Assembly: GCF_014648635.1 (NCBI RefSeq)
Contig: NZ_BMRM01000020.1
Location: 1 to 64,000 of the forward strand
Length of the DNA stretch: 64,000 bases
Direction of reading: 5' to 3'
Source of the DNA: Streptomyces cinerochromogenes
GTDB lineage: Bacteria; Actinomycetota; Actinomycetes; Streptomycetales; Streptomycetaceae
Shown here: piece after piece, positions 1 through 7,678 of the stretch
Numbering within the stretch: position 1 is the first letter of the stretch
Layout of the letters: each line of letters opens with the position of its first letter
Notes under the pieces: generated by a model
Told to the model about the DNA's origin: nothing
What the model saw: only the letters and a program-made list of their open reading frames with translations
The model's database searches: none
Translations under genes and position numbers: made by a program

Positions 1-880
1 GCTGCGGAGCGGACCAGCCGTTGGGGTTGGTGGGGTCGCTCGACGTGCGGTAGACGAAGGGCGACGCACCCCACTGGTACGCGAGCACCCAGATGTTCTT
101 GGGCGCGAAGTAGAACAGCGTGGGCGCCACCGCGGCCTGGTTCATGCCGGTCTGGCCGGCCGACGCCATGTCCGACCAGTTCGTGAAGGGCTTGAACATC
201 ATCGAGCCGTACGACGAGCCCGACACGTTGGACGCGTAGACCAGGTGCTTGCCGTTGTACGTCACGGTGGTGAAGTCCTTCAGCGAAACCCATCCGTTCG
301 CCGGCTGCGCCAGCGCACCCGTCGACGTCCACCGGTAGGTCGACGGAAGGGCACACGTGCCGTCCGGCGGGGTCGAGGTCCCGGACAGGCCGGTCCACTT
401 CTGGTTGCTGCCGCCGTTGCACGTCCCGATCTGCGCCGCCGTGCCGTTGGACGTGCCGGCGCCCGCGGCCTCCAGGCACAGCCCGGACTCCGCGCCGACG
501 ACCGTGCCGTCGGAGTTGACCCGCCACTGCTGGTTCGCGCCGCCGGAACAGGTCCAGATCTGCACCCGCGTTCCGGCCGTGGTGGAGTGGCCCGGAACGT
601 CCAGGCACTTGTTGCCGTACACGGTGAGCTGGCCGCTGTCCGTCAGCGTCCACTGCTGGTTGGTGCCGCCCCAGCAGTCGTACATCTGCAGGAGCGTGCC
701 GTCGGTCTGGGCGGCACCCGGCACATCGAGGCACCGGTTCGAACCGACACCGCGCAAGGCGCCGGTGGAAGCCGCCTGAGCCGGAGTGGCGACGAGCATC
801 GCCGCCAACGCGGACAGGACCGCAACCGCGGCGGCGAGCACCGCAGACAGATGCCTGCGGCCGAAACTTCCTCTGTGCAT
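1..880 (-). CDS. GH62 alpha-L-arabinofuranosidase with N-terminal CBM13 (3' end outside window)
   Basis: Secreted enzyme that removes arabinose side chains from arabinoxylan. ATG at 880 follows a GAGGA ribosome site. The first 293 residues are visible: a signal peptide ending near TPAQAA, a ricin-type CBM13 domain with three QxW repeats (NQQW, NQQW, NQKW), then the start of the GH62 propeller (NGWVSLKDFTTV). The Asp of LKDF is residue 202, the number of the catalytic base in the characterised S. coelicolor GH62 enzyme; the acid Glu (near residue 361 there) lies beyond the window. It is a close paralogue of the GH62 gene at 5935, including the leader, and is divergent from the xylanase gene. 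The product is secure; the complete length is not visible. Confidence 0.93.
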   Translation of the reverse strand, partial: MHRGSFGRRHLSAVLAAAVAVLSALAAMLVATPAQAASTGALRGVGSNRCLDVPGAAQTDGTLLQMYDCWGGTNQQWTLTDSGQLTVYGNKCLDVPGHSTTAGTRVQIWTCSGGANQQWRVNSDGTVVGAESGLCLEAAGAGTSNGTAAQIGTCNGGSNQKWTGLSGTSTPPDGTCALPSTYRWTSTGALAQPANGWVSLKDFTTVTYNGKHLVYASNVSGSSYGSMMFKPFTNWSDMASAGQTGMNQAAVAPTLFYFAPKNIWVLAYQWGASPFVYRTSSDPTNPNGWSAPQ

Positions 881-944
881 GGGGGTTTCCTCAACCTTTG
901 AGTGGGCGGTTCCGGTCGGCCTCGTCAGAGGTTGTCCGGACTGT
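881..944 (-). promoter_or_regulatory. GH62 leader, copied in front of the second GH62 gene
   Basis: The transcript leader of this GH62 gene contains CAGTCCGGAC, a shared block with GACCGGAACCGC, and CACTCAA just before the ribosome site. Nearly the same leader lies at 5873-5934 ahead of the second GH62 gene. The non-coding leader was therefore copied and kept with the gene. Confidence 0.7.
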
Positions 945-1002
945 CGGTGCAGTGCGGTGCGCAACGGCCCGTGACCACAGTGGCGGACGCGCAACTCGAC
1001 GC

Positions 1003-1018
1003 GTTCGCAATATCGAAC
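1003..1018. promoter_or_regulatory. operator-like palindrome GTTCG-N6-CGAAC
   Basis: Perfect 5-bp arms with a 6-bp AT-rich centre, centred 130 bp upstream of the GH62 start. The second GH62 gene has TGTTCG-N6-CGAACA, centred 115 bp before its own start. The same spacing and position in both promoters argue for a common regulator. Confidence 0.6.
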
Positions 1019-1099
1019 AAGGGCCGAGGTGTCGAGCAAGCTGAATGATAGGGAACCGGTGAACGGCGTCAACACCTCTCGCACGCGTCGCCAGTGAGG

Positions 1100-1112
1100 T
1101 CGAAACATTCGA
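1100..1112. promoter_or_regulatory. operator-like palindrome TCGAA-N3-TTCGA (copy 1)
   Basis: The sequence TCGAAACATTCGA has 5-bp arms around ACA. It is the exact reverse complement of the site at 1236-1248. It lies between the divergent GH62 and xlnA genes. Confidence 0.55.
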
Positions 1113-1234
1113 GACCGCCGCGACACAAGCGCGGCAGGCGGCGCTGACCAACAGCCGAGTCGCGGTGCACCGGTCACCGGAATGAAGGCGGACCGACGCA
1201 GAAAGCGGGGCAGATTCGCCTCCCGTTCCAGGAA

Positions 1235-1249
1235 TTCGAATGTTTCGAA
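1235..1249. promoter_or_regulatory. operator-like palindrome TTCGAA-N3-TTCGAA (copy 2)
   Basis: The sequence TTCGAATGTTTCGAA is a 15-bp palindrome about 250 bp upstream of xlnA. Its core is the same motif as copy 1 in the opposite orientation, 136 bp away. Confidence 0.55.
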
Positions 1250-1280
1250 GATGGAACGGAATGTTTTCTTGTGAGGACTA

Positions 1281-1298
1281 TTGACGATGCCTCGTCAA
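1281..1298. promoter_or_regulatory. inverted repeat TTGACGA-N4-TCGTCAA
   Basis: Perfect 7-bp arms about 200 bp upstream of xlnA. The left arm begins with TTGAC, so it could overlap a -35 element and act as an operator. No -10 element can be placed with confidence. Confidence 0.4.
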
Positions 1299-1500
1299 CA
1301 CCTCAATCATTCCTGCCGGAGCAATCGCCCCCACCAGAGCACCCGCGCCACCCCAGTGTCGATCCGGGGACGTTCACGCCAGCGCACCCTGGCTCTTCCC
1401 GGCAACCCAGGCTCCGCCCCGCCCATCTGCCCACCGGTTGCGGATGACGCAACCCCCTGCACGTGAGTCCTTCCGTGATGTCCACCTTGGAGGCACAGCC

Positions 1501-2937
1501 ATGGGCTCGTACGCCCTTGCCAGATCCGTTGTCCACAAGAAAATCCGCGGCCTGTTGCTGGCGCTGTTCGTCGGCGTCCTCGGTGCGGCCGTCGCACTGG
1601 TCGCGCCGCCGGCCGCACACGCCGCCGAGAGCACGCTCGGCGCCGCGGCGGCGCAGAGCAACCGCTACTTCGGCACCGCCATCGCCTCCGGCAGGCTGGG
1701 TGACTCGGCGTACACCTCGATCGCGAACCGTGAGTTCAACATGGTGACGCCCGAGAACGAGATGAAGATCGACGCCACCGAGCCGCAGCGGGGCCAGTTC
1801 AACTTCACCGCCGGCGACCGCGTCTACAACTGGGCCGTGCAGAACGGCAAGAAGGTGCGCGGCCACACCCTGGCCTGGCACTCCCAGCAGCCCGGCTGGA
1901 TGCAGAGCCTCAGCGGCAGCCAGCTGCGCCAGGCGATGATCGACCACATCAACGGCGTGATGGCCCACTACAAGGGCAAGATCGCCCAGTGGGACGTCGT
2001 GAACGAGGCCTTCGCCGACGACGGTTCGGGAGGCCGCCGGGACTCCAACCTCCAGCGCACGGGCAACGACTGGATCGAGGTCGCCTTCCGCACCGCGCGC
2101 GCCGCCGACCCCGCGGCCAAGCTCTGCTACAACGACTACAACATCGAGAACTGGACCTGGGCCAAGACCCAGGGCGTGTACAACATGGTCCGCGACTTCA
2201 AGCAGCGCGGCGTGCCGATCGACTGCGTCGGGTTCCAGTCGCACTTCAACAGCGGCAGCCCGTACAACAGCAACTTCCGCACCACCCTGCAGAACTTCGC
2301 CGCTCTCGGCGTCGACGTGGCCATCACCGAACTCGACATCCAGGGCGCCTCGTCCACGACCTACGCCAACGTCACCAACGACTGCCTGGCCGTCTCGCGC
2401 TGCCTCGGCATCACCGTCTGGGGTGTGCGCGACACCGACTCCTGGCGCTCGGGGGACACGCCGCTGCTGTTCAACGGCGACGGCAGCAAGAAGCCTGCCT
2501 ACACCGCCGTCCTCAACGCGCTCAACGGCGGCTCCACCACCACGCCTCCCCCCACGGGAGGCGGACAGATCAAGGGCGTCGGCTCGGGACGCTGCCTGGA
2601 CGTGCCGAACGCCAGCACCACCGACGGCACCCAGGTCCAGCTGTGGGACTGCAACAGCGCCACCAACCAGCAGTGGACGTACACCGACGCCGGCGAGCTG
2701 AGGGTCTACGGCAACAAGTGCCTGGACGCCGCCGGCACGGGCAACGGCGCCAAGGTCCAGATCTACAGCTGCTGGGGCGCCGACAACCAGAAGTGGCGCC
2801 TCAACTCCGACGGATCCATCGTCGGCGTCCAGTCCGGCCTCTGCCTCGACGCCGTCGGAGCCGGCACCGCCAACGGCACCCAGATCCAGCTCTACTCCTG
2901 CTCGAACGGCACCAACCAGCACTGGACCCGCACCTGA
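1501..2937 (+). CDS. xlnA: GH10 endo-1,4-beta-xylanase with C-terminal CBM13
   Basis: Secreted endoxylanase that cuts the beta-1,4 xylan backbone. The 478-residue protein closely matches S. lividans/S. coelicolor XlnA in length and sequence. The ATG at 1501 follows GGAGG. The signal peptide is about 41 residues (ends APPAAHAA). The catalytic barrel carries acid/base Glu169 in WDVVNEAF and nucleophile Glu277 in ITELDIQ, equal to mature residues 128 and 236 of XlnA. A short glycine/proline linker leads to a three-repeat ricin-type CBM13 (NQQW, NQKW, NQHW). It works with the flanking arabinofuranosidases. An earlier in-frame ATG at 1438 is rejected because the later start has the better ribosome site and directly begins the signal peptide. 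Confidence 0.97.
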   Translation: MGSYALARSVVHKKIRGLLLALFVGVLGAAVALVAPPAAHAAESTLGAAAAQSNRYFGTAIASGRLGDSAYTSIANREFNMVTPENEMKIDATEPQRGQFNFTAGDRVYNWAVQNGKKVRGHTLAWHSQQPGWMQSLSGSQLRQAMIDHINGVMAHYKGKIAQWDVVNEAFADDGSGGRRDSNLQRTGNDWIEVAFRTARAADPAAKLCYNDYNIENWTWAKTQGVYNMVRDFKQRGVPIDCVGFQSHFNSGSPYNSNFRTTLQNFAALGVDVAITELDIQGASSTTYANVTNDCLAVSRCLGITVWGVRDTDSWRSGDTPLLFNGDGSKKPAYTAVLNALNGGSTTTPPPTGGGQIKGVGSGRCLDVPNASTTDGTQVQLWDCNSATNQQWTYTDAGELRVYGNKCLDAAGTGNGAKVQIYSCWGADNQKWRLNSDGSIVGVQSGLCLDAVGAGTANGTQIQLYSCSNGTNQHWTRT

Positions 2938-3024
2938 GGGAGCCTGCCGCGAACGGAAGACCGACCGACGACGACCTGGGCGCGGCTCCCCCCGCCCCAC
3001 CAGGAAGACGTCGTCGCTGATCCC

Positions 3025-3051
3025 GGGTCGCCGCCGAGATGGCGGCGACCC
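3025..3051 (+). terminator. hairpin terminator after xlnA
   Basis: Perfect 11-bp stem GGGTCGCCGCC / GGCGGCGACCC with the 5-base loop GAGAT, 88 bp after the xlnA stop. There is no T-run, as is usual in Streptomyces. Confidence 0.7.
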
Positions 3052-3060
3052 ACCGGTGCG

Positions 3061-3073
3061 AGAAACAGTTTCT
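3061..3073. promoter_or_regulatory. palindrome AGAAAC-A-GTTTCT
   Basis: A 13-bp palindrome with one central base, about 365 bp upstream of the GH127 start. It resembles LacI-family operators in form. Whether it acts on this gene is unknown. Confidence 0.35.
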
Positions 3074-3436
3074 GAGCGAGTCCTGGAAAGGACCAGGTCA
3101 GAGACGCGACGGCCTGCCCCGCTACCTGGACCTGCTCCTCCAGTTGTGGCCGGTGCGGCGCACCCTGGCCCGCCTGGTACTCCCCCATTTGAGGCAACGT
3201 CAGGGGCGGCAACCAGACGAAACCCGCAAGTAGCCAAGCCTTCCGTGTCGCGAGACTGGACAGGGGCAACGTCCGTATCCGTTAATCCCTCCCATGTATC
3301 ACTCGGGAGGGTTGAGCGAACCGAGACCCCAACGGATGAGCACGTGACGCGTCGCACCCGACCGCCCGACCGCCCGACCTGTGAACGAACGCACCGAAGA
3401 CCAAGCAGTCACCTTCCCCCCACCGAAGGGTGCGAG

Positions 3437-5749
3437 ATGTCTTCCTCCGTCAGCAGACGGCGTCTCCTGCAACTAGCCGGGGCCACGGCCGTCGCCTCTG
3501 CCACCGGTTCCTTCATCGGCGCATCGCCTGCCCGAGCGGCCGTCCCTCCCGCGAGGGCCGACATCGGGGTGTCCGCGCATCCCTTCGCGCTCGGCCAGGT
3601 CCGGCTCACCGCGAGCCGCTGGCTGGACAACCAGGACCGTACGCGGAACTACCTGCGGTTCGTCGATGTCGACCGGCTGCTGTACAACTTCCGCGCCAAC
3701 CACCGCCTGGCCACCAACGGTGCGACGGCGAACGGTGGATGGGACGCGCCGACGTTCCCCTTCCGCACCCACGTCCAAGGGCACTTCCTCACGGCGTGGG
3801 CACAGCTCTACGCGGTCACCGGGGACACCGTCTGCCGGGACAAGGCGACCCACATGGTTGCGGAGTTGGCGAAATGCCAGGCCAACAACAGTGCCGCCGG
3901 TTTCGGCGCCGGGTATCTCTCCGGCTACCCCGAGTCCGACTTCACCGCTCTCGAGCAGGGGACCCTGAGCAACGGCAACGTGCCGTACTACACCATCCAC
4001 AAGACCTTGGCCGGCCTGCTGGACGTGTGGCGTCACATCGGCAGCACACAAGCCCGTGACGTCCTGCTCGCCTTGGCAGGGTGGGTCGACCGGCGCACCG
4101 GCCGGCTGAGCGGCCAGCAGATGCAGGCCATGCTGCAGACGGAGTTCGGCGGCATGAACACCGTGCTGACCGATCTCTACCAGCAGACAGGCGACACGCG
4201 GTGGCTCACCGCCGCCCAACGGTTCGATCACGCCGCGGTGTTCGACCCCCTGGCGGCCAACCAGGACCAGCTCAGCGGACTGCACGCCAACACGCAGGTA
4301 CCCAAGTGGATCGGGGCCGCCCGCGAGTTCAAGGCCACCGGCACGACCCGGTACCGGGACATCGCCACCCATGCCTGGAACTTCTGTGTCAACAACCACA
4401 CTTACGCCATCGGCGGCAACAGCCAGGCGGAGCACTTCCGTGCCCCTGACGCCATCGCCGGCTACCTGAGCAAGGACACGTGCGAAAGCTGCAACACCTT
4501 CAACATGCTCACCCTCACCCGGGAACTGTTCGCGCTGGACCCGGATCGGGCCGCCTTGTTCGACTACTACGAGCAGGCGTGGCTGAACCAGATGATCGGC
4601 CAGCAGAACCCGGCAGACGACCACGGCCATGTCACCTACTTCACCCCGCTCAACCCTGGAGGCCGACGCGGCGTGGGTCCGGCGTGGGGCGGCGGCACGT
4701 GGAGCACCGATTACGGCACCTTCTGGTGCTGCCAGGGCACAGGCCTGGAGATGCACACCCGGCTGATGGACTCCCTCTACTACCGCAGTGACACCACGCT
4801 GATCGTGAACATGTTCGTGCCCTCGGTGCTCGACTGGTCGGAGCGCGGAATCACCGTCACCCAGACGACGACCTATCCCGTGAGCGACACCACGACCCTG
4901 CGGGTGACCGGTGACGTCGGCGGAACCTGGGCGATGCGCATACGCATCCCGAGTTGGACCTCCGGGGCCACCGTCAGTGTCAACGGCGCGGCGCAGAACA
5001 TCACCACCACGCCCGGCAGCTACGCCACCTTGACCCGCTCCTGGACCTCCGGCGACACGGTCACCGTCCGCCTGCCCATGCGGGTCGTCATGCGGGCGGC
5101 CAACGACGACGCGAACGTCGCCGCGATCACCTACGGCCCCGTGGTCCTGTCCGGCGACTACGGCGACTCCGTGCTCGACTCCCTGCCGGCGCTGGACACT
5201 TCCTCGATCAGACGGACCGGCAGCACGTCGCTCGCCTTCACCGCCACCGCCAACGGATCCACCGTCGACCTGGGCCCGTTCCACGACGCGCACGGCCACA
5301 ACTACACCGTCTACTGGAACACCGGCGGTACCGGCACCGTCCGTCTCGCCAACGTGAGCAGCGGACTCGTGCTGGGCATCCAGAACATGTCCACAGCTGA
5401 CGGCGGCCGCGCTCTTCAGTGGAACGACTCGGGCACCGCCGACCACGACTGGCACATGATCCCCGACGGAGACGGCTTCCGCTTCCGCAACGCTCACAGC
5501 GGCAAGGTGCTCGGCGTCCAGGACATGTCCACGACAGATGGCGCGACCGTCCTGCAGTGGGCGGACAATGGCACCGCCGACCACCGCTGGACGCTGCTCG
5601 ACCAGGGAGACGGGACCCACAAGATCCGCAACGTGCACAGCGGCAAGTTGCTCGCCATCGCCAACAGCTCCACCGCTGTCGGCGCGTTCGCGGTACAGGA
5701 CTCGGACGACGGCACCGCCGACAACCGCTGGCGCCTCGTGCGGAACTGA
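3437..5749 (+). CDS. GH127 beta-L-arabinofuranosidase (DUF1680) with C-terminal ricin-type repeats
   Basis: Exported glycosidase predicted to release beta-linked L-arabinofuranose. The 770-residue product starts at ATG 3437 after GAAGG. It has a Tat-type signal (SRRRLLQLAG, cleavage near ASPARA), a GH127 barrel to about residue 620, and three repeats in the last 135 residues (blocks with HSGKVLGVQDMS and TADHRW), forming a ricin/CBM13-like domain. The family's zinc-thiolate site is complete: Glu350 and Cys352 in CESCNTF, and Cys431-Cys432 in FWCCQG, with Cys431 the expected nucleophile (by comparison with Bifidobacterium HypBA1). The position between xylanase and GH62 genes fits arabinose trimming. 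The exact substrate cannot be read from sequence. Confidence 0.92.
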   Translation: MSSSVSRRRLLQLAGATAVASATGSFIGASPARAAVPPARADIGVSAHPFALGQVRLTASRWLDNQDRTRNYLRFVDVDRLLYNFRANHRLATNGATANGGWDAPTFPFRTHVQGHFLTAWAQLYAVTGDTVCRDKATHMVAELAKCQANNSAAGFGAGYLSGYPESDFTALEQGTLSNGNVPYYTIHKTLAGLLDVWRHIGSTQARDVLLALAGWVDRRTGRLSGQQMQAMLQTEFGGMNTVLTDLYQQTGDTRWLTAAQRFDHAAVFDPLAANQDQLSGLHANTQVPKWIGAAREFKATGTTRYRDIATHAWNFCVNNHTYAIGGNSQAEHFRAPDAIAGYLSKDTCESCNTFNMLTLTRELFALDPDRAALFDYYEQAWLNQMIGQQNPADDHGHVTYFTPLNPGGRRGVGPAWGGGTWSTDYGTFWCCQGTGLEMHTRLMDSLYYRSDTTLIVNMFVPSVLDWSERGITVTQTTTYPVSDTTTLRVTGDVGGTWAMRIRIPSWTSGATVSVNGAAQNITTTPGSYATLTRSWTSGDTVTVRLPMRVVMRAANDDANVAAITYGPVVLSGDYGDSVLDSLPALDTSSIRRTGSTSLAFTATANGSTVDLGPFHDAHGHNYTVYWNTGGTGTVRLANVSSGLVLGIQNMSTADGGRALQWNDSGTADHDWHMIPDGDGFRFRNAHSGKVLGVQDMSTTDGATVLQWADNGTADHRWTLLDQGDGTHKIRNVHSGKLLAIANSSTAVGAFAVQDSDDGTADNRWRLVRN

Positions 5750-5811
5750 CGCCCCCCGGAAGCGAATTGTGATCACTCTCTCCCCTACCTTGCGCGCGAC
5801 ACTTCGACCAT

Positions 5812-5829
5812 TGTTCGAAATAACGAACA
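5812..5829. promoter_or_regulatory. operator-like palindrome TGTTCG-N6-CGAACA
   Basis: Perfect 6-bp arms centred 115 bp upstream of the second GH62 gene. It is the counterpart of the site at 1003-1018. Confidence 0.6.
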
Positions 5830-5872
5830 TTGTCGTTCGATGGCAAGCGCCAAGGTCGGGTCGTAGCGCATC

Positions 5873-5934
5873 AACAGTCCGGACAGCCTCTGACGGGGCC
5901 GACCGGAACCGCTCACTCAAGGAATGAGACCCCC
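5873..5934 (+). promoter_or_regulatory. conserved leader of the second GH62 gene
   Basis: This leader is nearly the same as the leader of the first GH62 gene (reverse strand, 881-944): the shared blocks CAGTCCGGAC, GACCGGAACCGC and CACTCAA occur in the same order. The ribosome site is AAGGAATGAG before the ATG. Confidence 0.7.
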
Positions 5935-7347
5935 ATGCGCAGACGTGGTTTCAGCCCCAGGCATCTGTCCGTGGTGCTCGCGGCCCTGGTCGCTTCGGCG
6001 GCGACACTCGTCGCCAACCCGGCTCAGGCGGCCACCAGCGGCGCGTTGCGCGGCGCCGGTTCCGGCCGGTGTCTCGATGTGCCGAACGCCGGCCAGACGG
6101 ACGGCACGAACCTGCAGATCTGGGACTGCACGGGCGGGACCAACCAGCAGTGGACGCTGACGGACGACAACCAGCTGACCGTGTACGGCAACAAGTGCCT
6201 GGATGTGCCCGGCCACGCCACCACGGCTGGTACGCGGGTGCAGATCTGGGCCTGCCACGGCGGTGCGAACCAACAGTGGCGGGTGAACTCCGACGGCACG
6301 ATCGTCGCAGTGGAGTCCGGGCTCTGCCTGGACGTCAGCGGCGGCGCTACGGGCAACGGCACGGCGGTGCAGCTCTGGGACTGCAACGGCGGCAGCAACC
6401 AGAAGTGGACGGGACCGTCCGTGCCGCCGGGCGATACGTGTGCTCTTCCGTCGGCGTACCGGTGGTCGTCGACCGGCCCGTTGGCGCAGCCGTCGAACGG
6501 CTGGGTCGCGCTGAAGGACTTCACCACTGTGCCGTACAACGGCAAACAGCTGGTCTACGCGACCACCTCTGACGGATCGTCGTGGGGCACGATGGCGTTC
6601 CGCCCCTTCACGAATTGGTCGGACATGGCAACGGCCACCCAGACCGGGATGAGCCAGGGCCTGGCGGTGGCGCCCAAACTGTTCTACTTCGCGCCCAAGA
6701 ACATCTGGGTGCTGACATCCAACGGGTGGGGTACCGCCTGGCCCTTCACCTACCGCACGTCCAGCGACCCCACCGACCCCAACGGCTGGTCCGCCCCGCA
6801 GCCGCTGTTCACCGGCAGCCTCCCCGAAAGCGGCCCGATCGACCCGACCATGATCGCCGACAGCCAGAACATGTACATGTTCTTCGCCGATGACAACGGC
6901 AAGGTCTACAAGTCGACCATGCCGATCGGGAACTTCCCGGGCAGCTTCGGCTCGTCGTACACCACGGTCATGAGCGACACGAAGGAAAGGCTGTTCGAGG
7001 CGCCGGAGGTCTACAAGGTCAAGGGCCAGAACCAGTACCTCATGATCGTCGAGGCGATGGGTGCGAACGGCCGCTATTTCCGCTCGTTCACCGCCTCCGG
7101 CCTGAACGGTCCGTGGACACCGCAGGCCGGCAGCGAGAGCAGCCCCTTCGCCGGCAAGGCCAACAGCGGTGCCACCTGGACCAACGACATCAGCCACGGT
7201 GACCTGGTCCGCACCAACCCCGACCAGACCATGACCGTCGACCCCTGCAACCTGCAGTTCCTCTACCAGGGCAGGAGCCCCGCATCGGACGGCACCGACT
7301 ACCTGAAACTGCCGTACCGGCCGGGTCTCCTCACCCTGCGACGCTGA
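5935..7347 (+). CDS. GH62 alpha-L-arabinofuranosidase with N-terminal CBM13
   Basis: Secreted arabinoxylan arabinofuranosidase of 470 residues. The ATG at 5935 follows AAGGAATGAG and begins a signal peptide ending VANPAQAA; an upstream in-frame ATG at 5830 lies in the leader and is rejected. A CBM13 domain (about residues 35-160, three QxW repeats) precedes the GH62 five-bladed propeller (about 165-470). By family comparison the base is probably Asp195 (LKDF) and the acid Glu355 (LFEAPEVYK). It is a paralogue of the gene at 1-880 with the same domain order. Together with the xylanase and GH127 enzyme it makes a debranching set. A terminator hairpin follows 39 bp after the stop. Confidence 0.95.
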   Translation: MRRRGFSPRHLSVVLAALVASAATLVANPAQAATSGALRGAGSGRCLDVPNAGQTDGTNLQIWDCTGGTNQQWTLTDDNQLTVYGNKCLDVPGHATTAGTRVQIWACHGGANQQWRVNSDGTIVAVESGLCLDVSGGATGNGTAVQLWDCNGGSNQKWTGPSVPPGDTCALPSAYRWSSTGPLAQPSNGWVALKDFTTVPYNGKQLVYATTSDGSSWGTMAFRPFTNWSDMATATQTGMSQGLAVAPKLFYFAPKNIWVLTSNGWGTAWPFTYRTSSDPTDPNGWSAPQPLFTGSLPESGPIDPTMIADSQNMYMFFADDNGKVYKSTMPIGNFPGSFGSSYTTVMSDTKERLFEAPEVYKVKGQNQYLMIVEAMGANGRYFRSFTASGLNGPWTPQAGSESSPFAGKANSGATWTNDISHGDLVRTNPDQTMTVDPCNLQFLYQGRSPASDGTDYLKLPYRPGLLTLRR

Positions 7348-7386
7348 CCCGCGCGCACATGGTCACACACCCCTGACCGCCGACCA

Positions 7387-7417
7387 GGCCCGCAAAGCGG
7401 CCACCGCTGCGCGGGCC
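7387..7417 (+). terminator. hairpin terminator after GH62
   Basis: A 14-bp stem, GGCCCGCAAAGCGG against CCGCTGCGCGGGCC with two internal mismatches and a 3-base loop, starts 39 bp after the GH62 stop. Confidence 0.7.
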
Positions 7418-7431
7418 GGGAAGGCCCCCCC

Positions 7432-7545
7432 ATGGTTCCCCCGCACAGACGACTGCTGCGGCTCCTCGCGGCCACCGCGCTGACCCCGCCGCTCGGCCGG
7501 AACAGCTGGAACAGCTGGAACAGCTGGAACAGCTGGAACAGCTAA
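7432..7545 (+). pseudogene. truncated signal-peptide ORF ending in an Asn-Ser-Trp repeat
   Basis: A 37-codon frame starts at ATG 7432. It reads MVPPHRRLLRLLAAT, a basic and hydrophobic start like an export signal, then LTPPLGR, then NSW repeated four times and NS before TAA. The repeat is a 9-bp DNA unit (AACAGCTGG). The likeliest reading is the broken 5' end of a secreted-enzyme gene that lost its body and gained a short tandem repeat. No strong ribosome site is seen (GGAAGG lies about 10 bp before). Whether it is expressed is unknown. Confidence 0.4.
7501..7543. repeat. 9-bp tandem repeat, 4.8 copies
   Basis: The unit AACAGCTGG is repeated four times without error, then a 7-base partial copy. 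Each unit contains the palindrome CAGCTG. Confidence 0.95.
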
Positions 7546-7678
7546 ACGCGACGGGGAAGTGGCGGAATGTGAGGGGCGACGGCGCTCGTGGGCCGGATGA
7601 CCGCTGCTCCGCAGCGGTGCCCGCTACCGATTTCTTCCGGGATCCGCCCCCGGAGAGGGTGCGGATCCCGGAGCGGGG

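Larger units (their letters stand above)
881..1500. promoter_or_regulatory. divergent promoter region between GH62 and xlnA
   Basis: This 620-bp gap between two divergent secreted-enzyme genes has no convincing gene. It holds the GH62 leader, one GTTCG-N6-CGAAC palindrome, two TCGAA-N3-TTCGA palindromes and one TTGACGA-N4-TCGTCAA palindrome, listed separately. Dense palindromes in one gap suggest repressor control of both genes by xylan breakdown products. That is inference; the binding protein is unknown. Confidence 0.7.
2938..3436. other. intergenic region xlnA to GH127 gene
   Basis: These 499 bp contain no supported gene. They hold the xlnA terminator hairpin, the AGAAAC-A-GTTTCT palindrome at 3061-3073, and a 7-bp inverted repeat CCCTCCC/GGGAGGG at 3287-3311 about 125 bp before the next gene. 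The last two may be control sites of the GH127 gene. Confidence 0.6.

Noticed and set aside
3473..5920. Long minus-strand open frame opposite the GH127 gene
   Set aside because: Mirror of GH127 codon bias; no signal peptide, ribosome site or domain.
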